A DNA stretch of 64,000 nucleotides from Rhodocyclales bacterium (GTDB lineage: Bacteria; Pseudomonadota; Gammaproteobacteria; Burkholderiales; Rhodocyclaceae). Positions 9,752-21,603 of this stretch are shown piece after piece. How positions within the stretch are numbered: the first letter of the stretch is position 1; each line of letters starts with the position of its first letter. The notes beneath the pieces are model-generated. The model did not search any database. It was given only the letters and a program-made list of their open reading frames with translations, and was not told the DNA's origin. Both the position numbers and the translations under genes were made by a program. The stretch is taken from assembly GCA_016214145.1 (NCBI GenBank), contig JACRPA010000002.1:248001-312000 (forward strand), given 5' to 3'.

Positions 9752-11119
9752 TCAGCCGGAAACAAGGCGGTTGATATCGTTATAGAAGGCAAAAGCCATC
9801 AGCATGATCAGCAACGCCAGACCGATCTGCTGACCAATTTCCATCACACGTTCGGAAACCGGGCCGCCCTTGATTATCTCGACAATATAATACATCAAGT
9901 GCCCGCCATCTAATAAGGGTATGGGCAGCAGATTCAGTACGCCGAGACTGATGCTGATCAGGGCCAGGAACTTGATGTAGTACGCCAAACCCAGTTTCGC
10001 GGATTGCCCGGCATAGTCTGCGATCGTCAGCGGTCCGCTCAGGTTTTTCCAGGATACCTCTCCCGCAATCATCCGGCCCAGCATCGTCAGGCTGAAAACA
10101 GACGTTTCCCAGGTTTGACCGACAGCCTTGCCGATGGATTCGACGGGGCCGTATCGCACGACGGTCATCAGCGCGGCACGGTCGGCCTCCACTTCCCTGA
10201 CCCCGATGCCGATGCGACCGACGCGCTTGCCGCGGTCATCCGCTTCCGCCGGCGTGACCGACAGGCTGATGGTCCTGCCCTGGCGGTCGGCATCGAGCCG
10301 GAGGGTCCGGCCCGGCGCATCGCGGATGATCGCCACCACCTGCGTCCAGCTTCCTGTCGCCTCTCCGTCAATGGCCAGGATTCTGTCCCCTTCGCGTAGG
10401 CCGGCCAGATCGGCTACGCCTCCCTGGGTGATTTTGCCGATGACCGGGGGCAACTGTGGCCGGTAAAAGCGGAAACCCATTTGCTGCAGGATGTCGCCTT
10501 CCAGGTCGGCGGTATTCAGCGAGGAAAGATCGAGCTTGCGCAGGGATATCTCCTGACGCTTGTTGATCACTTCCAGGGTAGCGCCCCCCTTGGCCAAGGC
10601 CTGCTGCAGCAGTTCCCAGCGCAACTCCTGCCAGGAAACGATGGCCTGGCCATTGATGCCGCGAACCAGTTCCCCCTCCTGGAAACCGGCCCGCTCCGCC
10701 AATGACTGCGCCACGGGCTGGCCCAGCACGGGCCTGGGTTCTTCCACGCCATGGACGAAGAGAACCCAGTACATGAAGATCGCCAGCATGAAGTTGGACA
10801 CGGGGCCGGCCAGGACAATGGCAAAACGCTTCCACACCGGCTGCCGATTGAAGGCGCGCGGCAGTTCCGCGGCTTCAACCTCGCCTTCACGCTCATCCAG
10901 CATCTTCACGTAGCCGCCCAAGGGGAAAGCCGCCAGGGCCAATTCGGTTCGATCCTGACCAAAGCGACGGGACAGGACTGGCTTGCCGAAACCGATGGAA
11001 AATCGAAGTACCTTGACGCCGCACCAGCGGGCAATCGCAAAATGCCCAGCCTCGTGCACCACGATCAGCAGCCCCAGCGCCAGGGCAAAAGCGCCCAGAT
11101 AAAACAGGAAATTGTTCAT
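9752..11119 (-). CDS. rseP: RIP metalloprotease RseP
   Basis: A 455-residue site-2 intramembrane protease that cleaves anti-sigma factor RseA and signal-peptide remnants. The zinc site HEAGH is at residues 22-26 in the first membrane segment, two PDZ domains lie in the middle (about residues 125-310), and the third zinc ligand [10 protein letters not shown] is near residue 400 in a C-terminal membrane segment. It overlaps dxr by 4 bp (ATGA) and lies 4 bp before bamA, consistent with a coupled envelope-stress and assembly operon. Confidence 0.96.
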   Translation of the reverse strand: MNNFLFYLGAFALALGLLIVVHEAGHFAIARWCGVKVLRFSIGFGKPVLSRRFGQDRTELALAAFPLGGYVKMLDEREGEVEAAELPRAFNRQPVWKRFAIVLAGPVSNFMLAIFMYWVLFVHGVEEPRPVLGQPVAQSLAERAGFQEGELVRGINGQAIVSWQELRWELLQQALAKGGATLEVINKRQEISLRKLDLSSLNTADLEGDILQQMGFRFYRPQLPPVIGKITQGGVADLAGLREGDRILAIDGEATGSWTQVVAIIRDAPGRTLRLDADRQGRTISLSVTPAEADDRGKRVGRIGIGVREVEADRAALMTVVRYGPVESIGKAVGQTWETSVFSLTMLGRMIAGEVSWKNLSGPLTIADYAGQSAKLGLAYYIKFLALISISLGVLNLLPIPLLDGGHLMYYIVEIIKGGPVSERVMEIGQQIGLALLIMLMAFAFYNDINRLVSG

Positions 11120-12315
11120 GCTTGCCGGCGAGGGACAGCGGCATGCCGCCGGGCAGCCTCGCGACCTGCGGCGTCAGCCGCCAGAACGTCTTCCAGCGTG
11201 GCGATCTCTTCCCATGATACGGAAGCCAGCGTCTGCTCTATCACTGCAGGGATGCGGGTGAAGGCCAGGCGCCTGTCGAGAAAGGCCTCTACCGCGACCT
11301 CGTTGGCGGCGTTCAGGACTGCCGGGGCATTCCCCCCCCGTTCCAAGGCATCGTAGGCCAGTCTCAGGCAGGGGAAGCGCATGAAATCGGGACGCTCGAA
11401 ATCCAGTGTCCCGATGCGGCAAAGGTCCAGAGGCTCGACACCCGCCTGGATGCGCTCCGGGTAGGCCAAGGCGTAGGCGATGGGGGTGCGCATGTCCGGA
11501 TTGCCGAGTTGGGCAATGACCGAGCCGTCGGCATACTCGACCATGGAATGAATGACGCTTTGGGGGTGGACGACGACTTCTATGCGTTCGCGTGGCGCAT
11601 TGAACAGCCAGTGGGCCTCGATCACCTCCAGGCCCTTGTTCATCATGGTCGCCGAATCGACCGAAATTTTACGCCCCATCACCCAGTTTGGATGGGCGCA
11701 AGCCTGGTCGGGTGTCACCTGCTCCAAATCATCCAAAGACAGACGTCGGAATGGCCCTCCGGACGCAGTAAGGAGTATCCGGCGCACCCCCTCTTTCTCC
11801 AAATCACTTGAATAACCACGTGGAAGTGATTGATATATAGCATTATGCTCGCTGTCTATCGGGAGCAAAATAGCCCCATTTCGGCGGACTTCCTGCATGA
11901 AGACCGGTCCAGCCATGACCAGCGCCTCCTTGTTGGCCAGGAGGAGTTTCTTGCCTGCCCTGGCAGCCGCCAAAGCAGGACGCAAGCCGGCAGCCCCTAC
12001 GATGGCCGCCATGACGGTGTCGGCCTCGGGCAGGCTGGCAATCCTTTCCAGTGCCTCGATACCGGCCAAGACGGTCGTGCCGGTCCCGGATTGGCGCAAC
12101 ATGTCTTCGAGCCTGGCGGCAGCCTCATCCGTGCCGACCACCGCAAAACGCGGGGAAAACTGGCGGCACTGCTCGGCCAGGCGATCGACCTTGTGCTGCG
12201 CCGAAAGCGCCAGTACTTCAAACCGCTCAGGATGGCGCGCAACCACATCCAGGGTATTGACGCCGATCGAACCGGTGGCACCCAGCACGACAAGCTTTTG
12301 CCGGGAAGGGCTCAT
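11116..12315 (-). CDS. dxr: 1-deoxy-D-xylulose 5-phosphate reductoisomerase
   Basis: A 399-residue enzyme converting DXP to MEP with NADPH, the committed step of the non-mevalonate isoprenoid pathway. The NADPH motif [16 protein letters not shown] is at the start; [13 protein letters not shown] (metal and substrate binding) and [18 protein letters not shown] (flexible loop and active site) follow. I start it at the ATG at 12315, overlapping the cdsA stop as ATGA. Two other steps of the pathway, ispD and ispF, are encoded 9 kb away in this window. Confidence 0.96.
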   Translation of the reverse strand: MSPSRQKLVVLGATGSIGVNTLDVVARHPERFEVLALSAQHKVDRLAEQCRQFSPRFAVVGTDEAAARLEDMLRQSGTGTTVLAGIEALERIASLPEADTVMAAIVGAAGLRPALAAARAGKKLLLANKEALVMAGPVFMQEVRRNGAILLPIDSEHNAIYQSLPRGYSSDLEKEGVRRILLTASGGPFRRLSLDDLEQVTPDQACAHPNWVMGRKISVDSATMMNKGLEVIEAHWLFNAPRERIEVVVHPQSVIHSMVEYADGSVIAQLGNPDMRTPIAYALAYPERIQAGVEPLDLCRIGTLDFERPDFMRFPCLRLAYDALERGGNAPAVLNAANEVAVEAFLDRRLAFTRIPAVIEQTLASVSWEEIATLEDVLAADAAGREAARRHAAVPRRQA

Positions 12316-13151
12316 GGCACCTGTCCTTCCCAAAACAGCATGGCAAGGCCGACCAGGGGCAAAGTCGATGTCAGGCTGTCGATGCGATCAAGCGCCCCGC
12401 CATGCCCGGGCAGGATCGCGCCGCTGTCCTTGACGCCCGCCTGGCGCTTGGCCAACGATTCGAACAAGTCGCCAAGAATGCTGACGGCAGTCAGCACGAC
12501 CAGGGCCATCGAAAACAGGAACCATGCGCCGGAGGTGTTCGGCATTCTGCCGAATGCCCAGGCGGCGGCCATGCCGTAGATGAGCACCCCGACAACCGCG
12601 CCAGCCGCTCCTTCCCAGGTCTTTCCGGGGCTGATGGCCGGCGCAAGCTTGTGACGGCCAAAAGCGCGCCCGCAGAGATAGGCTGAAATATCGGCCACCC
12701 ACACGGACGCCATGGCCGCCAGGAGGAAAAGCGGGGCAAAGACCCGCAACTGCATGAGCGCCAGGCAAGCCGGAATAAGAACGATCCCTCCAGCCAGCAT
12801 GCCTGGAATCCGGGCGGATGTCGGCCACTTTGCCTTAAGCCAGACCGGCACAGCTACCAGCCAGAACGCGCCAGCGAAGATAAAGATTGACGTCAGCAGG
12901 GTCGCCTGCCGGATGGCGCCGGTGCCGGTATCGAACACGATCCCGCCGAGCACAGCGCAAAAGATCATCGAGGCGAATGCGTAAACCCGTCGGCCGAAGG
13001 TACCCAGCTTCACCAATCCGCCCCACTCCCAGGCGCCCAGCCCGGCAACGGCACCGGAAAAGAGCAGCCAGCCGAAAAACGGAAGCAGAAAAAGCATGGC
13101 GAGGAAGCCCGCCAGGAGGAGCAATGCGGTGACGACTCGCGCCTTAAGCAT
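12312..13151 (-). CDS. cdsA: phosphatidate cytidylyltransferase
   Basis: A 279-residue integral membrane enzyme making CDP-diacylglycerol from phosphatidic acid and CTP for all phospholipids. About eight hydrophobic segments are visible, starting [20 protein letters not shown], and the family signature near the C-terminus includes [20 protein letters not shown]. The start at 13151 lies within the last codons of uppS (8-bp overlap), implying coupled translation. Confidence 0.95.
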   Translation of the reverse strand: MLKARVVTALLLLAGFLAMLFLLPFFGWLLFSGAVAGLGAWEWGGLVKLGTFGRRVYAFASMIFCAVLGGIVFDTGTGAIRQATLLTSIFIFAGAFWLVAVPVWLKAKWPTSARIPGMLAGGIVLIPACLALMQLRVFAPLFLLAAMASVWVADISAYLCGRAFGRHKLAPAISPGKTWEGAAGAVVGVLIYGMAAAWAFGRMPNTSGAWFLFSMALVVLTAVSILGDLFESLAKRQAGVKDSGAILPGHGGALDRIDSLTSTLPLVGLAMLFWEGQVP

Positions 13152-13953
13152 TCTCGCTCGTAGCCGAAGAGCGGGCTTGTACCTCCGACCTTGGCGTGGC
13201 GCCATCCGATTGGAGTTGCTCGGAAGTGCGGCCGAAACGGCGTTCCCGTTGCTGATACGAGGCGATGGCCAGATCGAGCGCGGCGGCATCGAACTCCGGC
13301 CAGAGCGTATCGGTGAAATAGAACTCGCTGTAGGCCAGTTGCCAGAGCAGAAAGTTGCTGATCCGCTGCTCGCCTCCGGTGCGGATGAAAAGATCGGGTT
13401 CCGGGCCGTAGTTCAATGCCAGATGGGCGGACAGGTCAGCCTCGGCGAAGCCGCCACGTTTCTCCGGGTTGGCGGCGAGCATTTTCTCCATCGCCTGGAG
13501 GATATCCCATCGTCCGCCATAGTTGGCGGCGATGGTGAGGGTCAATGAGGTGTTCCCGGCGGTCAGCGCCTCGCCCCGCTGGATGAGATCGACGATCTGC
13601 GGATCGAACCGGGAAAGATCGCCGACGACGCGAAAGCGGATGCCGTTTTCATGCAGTTTGGCCACTTCCACTTCCAGCGCCCGCAGGAACAGCTGCATGA
13701 GGAACGACACCTCCTCCTGCGGCCGGCGCCAGTTTTCCGAGCTGAAGGCGAACAGGGTCAGATAGGAAACGCCGCGCTCGACGCAGGCCTTGATGATTTC
13801 GCGCACGGCTTCCACGCCGCGCTTGTGGCCGGCCACGCGCGGCATGAAGCGCTTCTTGGCCCAGCGGCCGTTGCCGTCCATGATGATGGCGATATGGCGC
13901 GGCACCTCGCCGACCGGCGGGATTTCCTGGGTGGAACTGGGAAATAGGGTCAC
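13144..13953 (-). CDS. uppS: undecaprenyl diphosphate synthase
   Basis: A 269-residue cis-prenyltransferase that makes the C55 lipid carrier for peptidoglycan and O-antigen. The diphosphate-binding signature [16 protein letters not shown] is near residue 20, [11 protein letters not shown] near residue 85, and [19 protein letters not shown] near residue 205. The start is a GTG at 13953 preceded by GGAGAAG; no closer ATG precedes the conserved region. Next to cdsA and frr, as usual in proteobacteria. Confidence 0.95.
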   Translation of the reverse strand: MTLFPSSTQEIPPVGEVPRHIAIIMDGNGRWAKKRFMPRVAGHKRGVEAVREIIKACVERGVSYLTLFAFSSENWRRPQEEVSFLMQLFLRALEVEVAKLHENGIRFRVVGDLSRFDPQIVDLIQRGEALTAGNTSLTLTIAANYGGRWDILQAMEKMLAANPEKRGGFAEADLSAHLALNYGPEPDLFIRTGGEQRISNFLLWQLAYSEFYFTDTLWPEFDAAALDLAIASYQQRERRFGRTSEQLQSDGATPRSEVQARSSATSENA

Positions 13954-13985
13954 GGCAGCTTCTCCGGGCGCCGCGTGATGGACCG

Positions 13986-14543
13986 TCAGACGGCCATCAG
14001 GTCGCTTTCCTTCTGGGCGAGCGCCTTGTCGATCTCGGCGATGTGGCGATCCGTCAGTTTCTGCACCTCTTCCTGCGTGCGCCGCTCCTCGTCCTCGGAA
14101 ATGGTCTTGGCCTTCATCGCTTCCTTGAGGGCATGGTTGGCATCCCGCCGCAGGTTGCGCACGGCCACGCGGGCATTCTCCGCCTCGCCGCGCACCACCT
14201 TGATGAGGTCCTTGCGCCGCTCCTCGGTCAGGGCCGGCATAGGCACGCGCACGGTATCGCCCACGGAGGAAGGATTGAGGCCCAGGTCGGAATCGCGGAT
14301 CGCCTTCTCGATGGCCGTGGCAAGCTTCTTTTCCCAGGGCGTCACGCCGATGGTGCGGGCGTCGATCAGGTTGATGTTGGCCACCTGGTTGATCGGCATC
14401 ATGGAGCCGTAATAGTCCACCTGGACGTGATCGAGGATGCCGGCATGGGCCCGCCCGGTGCGCACCTTGCCGAGGTCGTTCTTCAACGCCTCGAGCGATT
14501 TCTGCATTTTCTGTTCGGTTGATTTCTTGAGCTCGGGGATCAT
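13986..14543 (-). CDS. frr: ribosome recycling factor
   Basis: A 185-residue RRF that splits post-termination ribosomes with EF-G. The whole protein is in family register: [20 protein letters not shown] near the start, [20 protein letters not shown] in the centre, and the long C-terminal helix. It lies 12 bp downstream of pyrH in the universal rpsB-tsf-pyrH-frr order. Confidence 0.97.
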   Translation of the reverse strand: MIPELKKSTEQKMQKSLEALKNDLGKVRTGRAHAGILDHVQVDYYGSMMPINQVANINLIDARTIGVTPWEKKLATAIEKAIRDSDLGLNPSSVGDTVRVPMPALTEERRKDLIKVVRGEAENARVAVRNLRRDANHALKEAMKAKTISEDEERRTQEEVQKLTDRHIAEIDKALAQKESDLMAV

Positions 14544-14555
14544 CCGTATCTCTCC

Positions 14556-15272
14556 TCAACAATGCACCATGGTGCCCTCGTCCTCGCCGAGGACGACCGA
14601 TTTCAGCGCACCGGACTTGAAGATGCTGAAGACATTGATCGGCAGCTTCTGGTCGCGGCAGAGGGCTAGCGCCGTCGCGTCCATCACCTGCAGGTTCCTG
14701 CCGATCGCCTCGTCGAAGCTGACGCGGTGGTAGCGCTGCGCCGTCGGATCCTTCTTCGGGTCGGCGGTGTATACGCCGTCCACCTTGGTCGCCTTGATGA
14801 CGATCTCGGCGCCGATTTCGGAGCCGCGCAGCGCGGCCGCCGTATCGGTGGTGAAGAACGGATTGCCGGTTCCCGCGGCGAAGATGACGATCTTGCCCTC
14901 TTCCAGGTAGCGGATCGCCTTGCCGCGGATGTAGGGTTCGACCACCTGCTCGATGTTGAGCGCGGACTGGACGCGCCCGTTGAGGCCGGCCTGGCGCATG
15001 GCATCGGCCAGCGCCATGGCGTTCATCACCGTGGCCAGCATGCCCATGTAGTCGGCCGTGGCGCGGTCCATGCCGGACGCGCTGCCGGCCACCCCGCGAA
15101 AGATGTTGCCGCCGCCGATGACCACGCCGATCTCGACCCCCAGGTCGGCGACTGACTTGATCTCGGCGACAATCCCCGCCAGCGTTTCCCGGTTGATGCC
15201 GTAGGCGTCGCTGCCCATGAGGGCCTCGCCCGACAGCTTGAGCAGGATGCGCTTGTAGGCGGGTGACGGCAC
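14556..15272 (-). CDS. pyrH: UMP kinase
   Basis: A 238-residue hexameric UMP kinase of the amino-acid-kinase fold, making UDP for nucleic acids and for the UDP-sugars used by the envelope genes downstream. Visible motifs: [14 protein letters not shown] (ATP site), [13 protein letters not shown] (phosphate loop) and [19 protein letters not shown]. It follows tsf by 4 bp. Confidence 0.97.
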   Translation of the reverse strand: MPSPAYKRILLKLSGEALMGSDAYGINRETLAGIVAEIKSVADLGVEIGVVIGGGNIFRGVAGSASGMDRATADYMGMLATVMNAMALADAMRQAGLNGRVQSALNIEQVVEPYIRGKAIRYLEEGKIVIFAAGTGNPFFTTDTAAALRGSEIGAEIVIKATKVDGVYTADPKKDPTAQRYHRVSFDEAIGRNLQVMDATALALCRDQKLPINVFSIFKSGALKSVVLGEDEGTMVHC

Positions 15273-15276
15273 GATG

Positions 15277-16191
15277 TTACTTGACCTCTTCAGGCGAGTC
15301 CTTCTTGGCGGCGGCGGCCTGGGCGGCCACCTCGGCGGCGAAGTCGTTGACCTTCTTCTCGATGCCCTCGCCGACGACGTAGAGGGTGAAGCCGGCCACC
15401 TGGGCGCCCTTCTGCTTCAGGAGCTGCTCGATGGTCTGCTTGCCGTCCTCGGCCTTGACGAAGACCTGGCCCAGCAGCGTCACTTCCTTGAGGTACTTTT
15501 GCACCGTGCCCTCGGCGATCTTCTCCAGCATGGCTTCCGGCTTGCCGGCCTCGCGCGCCTTCTCGACGGCGATGCGGCGCTCGGTGTCCAGCAGGTCGGC
15601 CGACACGCCCGAAGCGTCCAGCGCTTTCGGCTTTGAGGCGGCGATATGCATGGCCAGATCCTTCGCCAGCGCATCATCCCCGCCATTGACATCGACCAGC
15701 ACGCCGATCTTCGAACCGCCATGAACGTAGGAAGTCAGCTTGCCCTTGGCCTCGATGCGGACGAAACGGCGGATCGACATGTTCTCGCCGATCTTGCCGA
15801 CCAGGGCCGTGCGCGTGGCTTCCACCGTGGCGCCGTCCAAAGTCAGTCCCGCCAGGACGGCGACATCGGCCGGGTTGTGCTTCGCCACCAGTTCCGCCAG
15901 CGCCTTGGCAAACGCCAGGAAGTCGTCGTTCTTGGCGACGAAATCCGTTTCGCAATTGACCTCGATGATCGCGCCCAGCTTCGCATCCGGGGCGATATGG
16001 ACGCCGACGATGCCTTCGGCCGCCACGCGGGAGGCCGCCTTGCTCGCCTTGTTGCCCAGCTTGACGCGGAGAATCTCCTCCGCCTTGCCCATGTCGCCGC
16101 CGGCTTCGCTCAGGGCCTTCTTGCATTCCATCATCGGCGCGTCGGTCTTCTCGCGCAGTTCTTTCACCATCGAAGCGGTAATTTCCGCCAT
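15277..16191 (-). CDS. tsf: elongation factor Ts
   Basis: A 304-residue EF-Ts, the guanine nucleotide exchange factor of EF-Tu. The start [20 protein letters not shown] at 16191 and the motif [20 protein letters not shown] are diagnostic, followed by the EF-Tu contact sequence [14 protein letters not shown]. It is a little longer than the E. coli protein because of an Ala/Lys-rich C-terminal tail. The bipartite motif occurs in frame at 15839-15861, encoding AVLAGLTL. It lies 79 bp downstream of rpsB. Confidence 0.97.
   Translation of the reverse strand: MAEITASMVKELREKTDAPMMECKKALSEAGGDMGKAEEILRVKLGNKASKAASRVAAEGIVGVHIAPDAKLGAIIEVNCETDFVAKNDDFLAFAKALAELVAKHNPADVAVLAGLTLDGATVEATRTALVGKIGENMSIRRFVRIEAKGKLTSYVHGGSKIGVLVDVNGGDDALAKDLAMHIAASKPKALDASGVSADLLDTERRIAVEKAREAGKPEAMLEKIAEGTVQKYLKEVTLLGQVFVKAEDGKQTIEQLLKQKGAQVAGFTLYVVGEGIEKKVNDFAAEVAAQAAAAKKDSPEEVK
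15839..15861 (-). repeat. bipartite 23-bp motif
   Basis: Minus strand reads GCCGT-CCTGGCGGG-ACTGACTTT; both halves exact. Sense orientation inside tsf, frame GCC GTC CTG. Confidence 0.8.
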
Positions 16192-16270
16192 GCTCGCTCC
16201 TGAATTCACGCTATTTTGATGCACAGCGGGGCGGCCATGCCGCCCCGCGGGGTTCAGCCCTGCCTCAAGC

Positions 16271-17026
<756 letters not shown>

Positions 17027-17052
17027 CTGATTCTCCGATAAGGGTTAGCCTC

Positions 17053-17127
17053 CGCCCGGCAGTGCAACGTTTGTTTCGGGGCACCCTTTCGGCGCCGGGC
17101 GTGTGAATTTTGCCTGCCCGAAGGCAG
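17053..17127 (-). promoter_or_regulatory. structured 5' leader of rpsB
   Basis: Read on the minus strand, the leader between the promoter and rpsB first forms a tight hairpin, CTGCC-TTCG-GGCAG (17114-17127, a UUCG tetraloop). It then forms a longer stem pairing CGCCCGGC (17094-17101) with GCCGGGCG (17053-17060) around a purine-rich loop. S2 is known to repress its own operon in many bacteria through a leader structure, so this is a plausible autoregulatory element. I infer the role; the pairing itself is directly visible. Confidence 0.5.
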
Positions 17128-17138
17128 ACAAGTCGCGC

Positions 17139-17168
17139 ATTATAGCGGTTTTTCCTCTGTATTTTCAA
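17139..17168 (-). promoter_or_regulatory. sigma70 promoter of the rpsB operon
   Basis: Minus strand: TTGAAA (17163-17168), 18-bp spacer, consensus TATAAT (17139-17144). Transcription would start near 17132, leaving a leader of about 106 bases before rpsB. The perfect -10 fits strong expression of ribosomal genes. Confidence 0.8.
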
Positions 17169-17215
17169 GCATAATTCTCTTTTTTCGCAGTGTTATGTAC
17201 CACACCCACAGAGAC

Positions 17216-18016
17216 ATGAGCATTGTCATCAAGACCCCCGAAGAAATCGAAAAGATGCGGGTCGCCGGCCGCCTGGCCTCGGAAGTGCTGGACTTCATCG
17301 CGCCCCACGTCAAGGCGGGCATCACCACCGCCGAACTCGATCGCCTTTGCCACGACTACATGGTCGATGTGCAGGGCACCATTCCGGCACCGCTGGACTA
17401 CGCCCCGCCGGGCTACAAGCCGTATCCGAAATCGATCTGCGCCTCGATCAACCACCAGGTCTGCCACGGCGTTCCCGGCGACAAGGCCTTGAAAAAAGGG
17501 GATATCGTCAATCTGGACATCACCGTCATCAAGGACGGCTGGCACGGCGACACCAGTCGCATGTACTTGGTGGGCGACACCAGCATCCTCGCCAGGCGGC
17601 TTTGCGCAGTGACCTACGAATGCCTCTGGCTGGGCATCGCCCAGGTGCGCCCGGGCGCCCATTTCGGCGACATCGGCCAGGCCATCCAGCGGCATGCCGA
17701 GTCGAACGGCTTTTCCGTCGTGCGCGAGTTCTGCGGACACGGCATCGGCCGCCAGTTCCACGAGGAGCCCCAAGTGCTGCATTACGGCAAGGCGGGCGGC
17801 GGCCCGGAATTGCAAACCGGCATGATTTTCACCATCGAACCGATGATCAATGCCGGCAAGGCGGCGATCTCCGAACTGCCCGACGGATGGACCATCGTCA
17901 CCAAGGATCGCAGTCTGTCGGCCCAATGGGAGCACACCGTGCTGGTGACCGAATCCGGCGCCGATGTGCTGACCCTGTCCGCCGGCTCGCCACCCATGCC
18001 CGAACTCCGGGGCTGA
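17216..18016 (+). CDS. map: type I methionine aminopeptidase
   Basis: A 266-residue metalloprotease that removes the initiator methionine from nascent proteins. The conserved start is [19 protein letters not shown]. Metal ligands lie in [32 protein letters not shown] and [12 protein letters not shown] use the ATG at 17216; another in-frame ATG 21 bases earlier would add MYHTHRD, which is not conserved. It is divergent from rpsB and followed 2 bp later by glnD. Confidence 0.95.
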   Translation: MSIVIKTPEEIEKMRVAGRLASEVLDFIAPHVKAGITTAELDRLCHDYMVDVQGTIPAPLDYAPPGYKPYPKSICASINHQVCHGVPGDKALKKGDIVNLDITVIKDGWHGDTSRMYLVGDTSILARRLCAVTYECLWLGIAQVRPGAHFGDIGQAIQRHAESNGFSVVREFCGHGIGRQFHEEPQVLHYGKAGGGPELQTGMIFTIEPMINAGKAAISELPDGWTIVTKDRSLSAQWEHTVLVTESGADVLTLSAGSPPMPELRG

Positions 18017-18018
18017 GC

Positions 18019-20613
18019 ATGCAGCCGGCACCGACGGGGGAAATCGCGGCCGCCCTCCGGCATCGCACCGGCCATCTCAAGAGCGAACTCGCCCGTGGCC
18101 AGGCTGCCCTGAGAACGACCTATGAGGCCAAAGGCGACGCGCTGCGGCTGCTGCGCGGGCGAAGCCAGCTGGTCGATGACATACTCAAGGCGCTCTGGCA
18201 GGAAGCCCGCCTGCCCCTGGGGCTGTCCCTGGTCGCCGTCGGCGGCTATGGCCGGCGCGAGCTTTTCCCCGCCTCCGACGTCGACCTCCTCTTCCTTCTG
18301 CCGGACAACGTCGCCCAGGAGACCGAACGCCAGCTCGAGGAACTGATCGGACTTCTCTGGGACATCGGCCTGGACATCGGCCACAGCGTCCGCACGGTCT
18401 GGCAATGCGTCGACGAGGCATCGCGCGACATCACCGTGCAGACCAATCTGCTGGAAGCCCGCCTGATCTGCGGCAGCCGTGCCCTGTTCGCCGAGTTCGC
18501 CGGAAAAATGCGCGCGCAGCTCGACCCCAAGGCTTTCTTCAAGGGCAAGCGGCTGGAACAGGACGAGCGCTATGTGCGTTTCCAGGAAACACCCTATGCC
18601 CTGGAACCCAACTGCAAGGAAAGCCCGGGCGGGCTGCGCGACCTGCAGGTCATCCTGTGGATCAGCCGCGCGGCCGGCCTGGGCGATTCCTGGAACGATC
18701 TGGCCCGTCGTGGCTACATCACCCGCGGTGAAGCGCTTCAGCTCAAGGGGCTGGAGACTTTTCTCAGGCATGCCCGCATCCGCCTGCATCATTTGACCGG
18801 GCGGCGCGAAGACAGGCTGCTGTTCGATCATCAGGAAGCCGTCGCCGGCCAGTTCGGCATCGTCGCCGGCAAAGCGCGGCGGGCCTCGGAACTGCTCATG
18901 CAGCGCTACTTCCGGACGGCGAAATCCATCACCCAGCTCAACACCATCCTGCTGCAGAACCTCGGTGCGGAAATCTTCCCCGAGACGAACAAGGCGCCGC
19001 TTGTCATCAATGAGCGCTTCCAGATGGATTACGAGCTGCTCGACGTGCGCGCCGAGGACGTTTTCGAGAAAACGCCTTCGGCCATCCTGGAGAGCTTTCT
19101 GCTCATGGCGCAGCGCCCGGAACTGAAGGGCATGACGGCGCGCACCCTGCGCGCCCTGTGGCGGGCCCGCCGTCTCATCGGGCCTGACTTTCGCCGGGAT
19201 CCGCACAACCGGACGGCCTTCCTGCAGCTCTTCCAGCAGCGGCGCGGCCTGGTGCACGAACTGCGGCGCATGAACCAGTACGGCATTCTCGGCCGCTACA
19301 TTCCGGCCTTTCGCCGCATCGTCTGCCAGATGCAGCACGACCTGTTCCACGCCTACACGGTGGATCAGCACATCCTCATGGTGGTGCGCAACCTGCGCCG
19401 CTTCGCCCTGCCGGAATTCGCCCACGAGTATCCGTTCTGCAGCCGGCTCTTTTCGGGTTTCGAGAAACCCTGGCTGCTTTACCTTGCCGCCCTCTTCCAT
19501 GACATCGCCAAGGGCCGCGGCGGCGACCACTCGAAACTGGGCATGCCCGATGCGCGCCGCTTCTGCCGCGAGCATGGCCTGTCCGAAGAGGACACGGCGC
19601 TGGTCGTCTGGCTGGTCCAGCACCATCTTTCGATGTCGAATGTCGCGCAGAAGCAGGACCTGGCCGACCCCGATGTCGTGCGCGCTTTCGCCGACCTGGC
19701 CGGCGACGAGCGCCGCCTGACCGCGCTCTACCTTCTGACGGTGGCAGACATTCGCGGCACCAGTCCCAAGGTATGGAACGGCTGGAAGGGCAAGCTGCTG
19801 GAGGACCTGTTCAACGCCAGCCTGCGCCTGCTGCGCGGCGCCTCGCCCCAGCAGGCCCTCGGCATCGGCGAGCGGCAGGAGGAGGCACGCCGCCTGTTGC
19901 GCTATTTCGGCCTGCGCCAGGGCATCGAGGATGCCTTCTGGAAGGAACTCGACACGGTGTATTTCCTGCGCCACGACGCGGAGGAAATCGCCTGGCACAC
20001 GCGCGCCCTCTACCATCGTCCCTCGCCGGACCAGCCCGTGGTGAAGGCGCGCCTCCCCCACATCGGCGAAGAAGGCTTGCAGGTCATGGTCTACACACCG
20101 GACCAGCCCCATCTCTTCGCCCGCCTGTGCGGTTTCTTCAGCCGGCTCGGCTACAGCATCGCCGAAGCGAAAATCCACACCACCCGGCACGGCTATGCGC
20201 TGGACAGCTTCATGCTGCTCGATCCGGACGGATCGCTGGCCTATCGGGACATGATCAGCCTCATCGAGCACGACCTGACGGCTCGGCTGGCATCCGGAGT
20301 CGCGACCGAGAAGGCAGCCAGCGGCCGGATTTCTCGCCAGGTGCGCAATTTCCCCATCACACCGGAAGTGCAGATCCGTTCGACGGAAAGGACCGGACAG
20401 TGCCTGCTGTCGATCATCGCGGCGGACCGGCCCGGCCTGTTGTTTACCGTGGCCAGCACGCTGGACGAGCACAACATCAATGTGCACACCGCCAAGATCG
20501 CCACCCTCGGCGAGCGCGTCGAGGACACTTTCCTCATCAGCGGGGCGGAACTGGCCAAGACGGCCACGCTGCTGCGGCTGGAGACCGAGTTGCTGGAAAG
20601 GCTTCAGGTCTGA
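18019..20613 (+). CDS. glnD: bifunctional [protein-PII] uridylyltransferase/uridylyl-removing enzyme
   Basis: An 864-residue glutamine sensor that uridylylates PII proteins at low glutamine and reverses this at high glutamine. Domain order: nucleotidyltransferase with [20 protein letters not shown] (about residues 73-92); a helical linker; an HD domain with [16 protein letters not shown] near residue 495; and two C-terminal ACT domains ([20 protein letters not shown] and [19 protein letters not shown]). The start MQPAPTGEI lies 2 bp after map, suggesting cotranscription. A bipartite motif copy lies in frame at 19169-19191. Confidence 0.96.
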   Translation: MQPAPTGEIAAALRHRTGHLKSELARGQAALRTTYEAKGDALRLLRGRSQLVDDILKALWQEARLPLGLSLVAVGGYGRRELFPASDVDLLFLLPDNVAQETERQLEELIGLLWDIGLDIGHSVRTVWQCVDEASRDITVQTNLLEARLICGSRALFAEFAGKMRAQLDPKAFFKGKRLEQDERYVRFQETPYALEPNCKESPGGLRDLQVILWISRAAGLGDSWNDLARRGYITRGEALQLKGLETFLRHARIRLHHLTGRREDRLLFDHQEAVAGQFGIVAGKARRASELLMQRYFRTAKSITQLNTILLQNLGAEIFPETNKAPLVINERFQMDYELLDVRAEDVFEKTPSAILESFLLMAQRPELKGMTARTLRALWRARRLIGPDFRRDPHNRTAFLQLFQQRRGLVHELRRMNQYGILGRYIPAFRRIVCQMQHDLFHAYTVDQHILMVVRNLRRFALPEFAHEYPFCSRLFSGFEKPWLLYLAALFHDIAKGRGGDHSKLGMPDARRFCREHGLSEEDTALVVWLVQHHLSMSNVAQKQDLADPDVVRAFADLAGDERRLTALYLLTVADIRGTSPKVWNGWKGKLLEDLFNASLRLLRGASPQQALGIGERQEEARRLLRYFGLRQGIEDAFWKELDTVYFLRHDAEEIAWHTRALYHRPSPDQPVVKARLPHIGEEGLQVMVYTPDQPHLFARLCGFFSRLGYSIAEAKIHTTRHGYALDSFMLLDPDGSLAYRDMISLIEHDLTARLASGVATEKAASGRISRQVRNFPITPEVQIRSTERTGQCLLSIIAADRPGLLFTVASTLDEHNINVHTAKIATLGERVEDTFLISGAELAKTATLLRLETELLERLQV
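19169..19191 (+). repeat. bipartite 23-bp motif
   Basis: GCCGT-CTCATCGGG-CCTGACTTT; exact apart from C instead of R at the first base of the right half. Sense orientation in glnD, encoding RRLIGPDF. Confidence 0.65.
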
Positions 20614-21137
20614 CCCAGAGGCCAGCGGCCGATGATGCGGTAGCTTGCCCCTTCCGGCTTCAGTTCGGACTCGACCAGCACGAAATCCCGCACCGGCCAT
20701 TCGATGTGCAGGCTGTCGTCGGCCACGCCCGCCGCGCAGTTCGCGTTGCGCAACAGCGTGACGTGGGCGGCGAACGGCCGTTCCTCCGTGCGAAAACCGG
20801 CGGCCTTGAGTTGTGCGTCAAGGATGGCCGCCAGTTCCGGCAGCCCGGCGGGCAGCGCGCCGGCGGAGGCCCAGGCGATCTTCTTGCGCGGCACGCACTG
20901 CAGGCGGTCGAACAGCAGACGGAATGCCGGCAGGCGGATCGTTGCGGCGATGTCCCGAAGTGTCGCCAGCCGTTCGGGCGCGATGCCGCCGATGAAGGCC
21001 AGGGTCAGATGCAGCGTCTCGCGCCGCATGCGGCGGCCCTTCAGCAATCCGTGCGCCTTGCGTCCGGCCTCGTCGAACTGACGGGCGATGTCGTCATCGG
21101 GCCAAAGCGCGAAAAAGACGCGATGGCTACCCGGCAC
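20604..21137 (-). CDS. thpR: RNA 2',3'-cyclic phosphodiesterase (LigT/ThpR)
   Basis: A 177-residue 2H phosphoesterase. Both catalytic HxTx motifs are visible: [10 protein letters not shown] near residue 45 and AHVTLLRN near residue 128. Family members open 2',3'-cyclic phosphates on RNA and can ligate tRNA halves in vitro; the cellular role is poorly defined. It overlaps glnD convergently by 10 bp and ispF by 11 bp, so it is the distal gene of the ispD-ispF-thpR unit. Confidence 0.9.
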   Translation of the reverse strand: MPGSHRVFFALWPDDDIARQFDEAGRKAHGLLKGRRMRRETLHLTLAFIGGIAPERLATLRDIAATIRLPAFRLLFDRLQCVPRKKIAWASAGALPAGLPELAAILDAQLKAAGFRTEERPFAAHVTLLRNANCAAGVADDSLHIEWPVRDFVLVESELKPEGASYRIIGRWPLGQT

Positions 21138-21603
21138 GCTCGATCAGGGCGACCGCCTGGGCGGCGATGCCCTCCCCGCGGCCGGTGAAGCCGAGGCTCT
21201 CCGTGGTCTTCGCCTTGATGCTGACGCAGCCCGGCTCGATGCCGAGATCCGCCGCGATGTTCGCCGCCATCGCCGCCACGTGAGGCGCCATGCGCGGCGC
21301 GCGGGCAATCACCGTGGCATCGACGTTGACCACGCGATAGCCGGCCGCCCCGATCAGGCGTGCCGTCTCGCGCAGGAGCTGCCGGCTGTCGGCATCCTTG
21401 AAGCGCGCATCGCTGTCCGGATAGTGACGTCCGATGTCGCCGAGGCCGGCGGCGCCGAGCAGCGCATCCGTCACCGCATGCAGCAGCACATCGGCGTCGG
21501 AATGGCCGAGCAGGCCGCGCTCGAAGGGAATCTCCACGCCGCCGATGATCAGTTTCCTGCCCGGCACCAGGGCATGGACGTCGAAGCCTTGGCCGATGCG
21601 CAT
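21127..21603 (-). CDS. ispF: 2-C-methyl-D-erythritol 2,4-cyclodiphosphate synthase
   Basis: A 158-residue MECDP synthase of the MEP pathway. [20 protein letters not shown] holds the zinc ligands Asp and His, and [19 protein letters not shown] the second metal region; the C-terminal [19 protein letters not shown] is also diagnostic. The ATG at 21603 shares one base with the ispD stop (TAATG), so the pair is translationally coupled. Confidence 0.96.
   Translation of the reverse strand: MRIGQGFDVHALVPGRKLIIGGVEIPFERGLLGHSDADVLLHAVTDALLGAAGLGDIGRHYPDSDARFKDADSRQLLRETARLIGAAGYRVVNVDATVIARAPRMAPHVAAMAANIAADLGIEPGCVSIKAKTTESLGFTGRGEGIAAQAVALIERAG

Noticed and set aside
15151-15159. ACTGACTTG in pyrH as a motif copy
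   Set aside because: No GCCGT at the required distance, and the right half is imperfect; treated as chance.
15731-15753. GAAGTCAGC in tsf as a motif copy
   Set aside because: Left half absent at the correct spacing.
17782-20700. 972-codon open frame on the minus strand
   Set aside because: Antisense to map and glnD, no domain, atypical composition.
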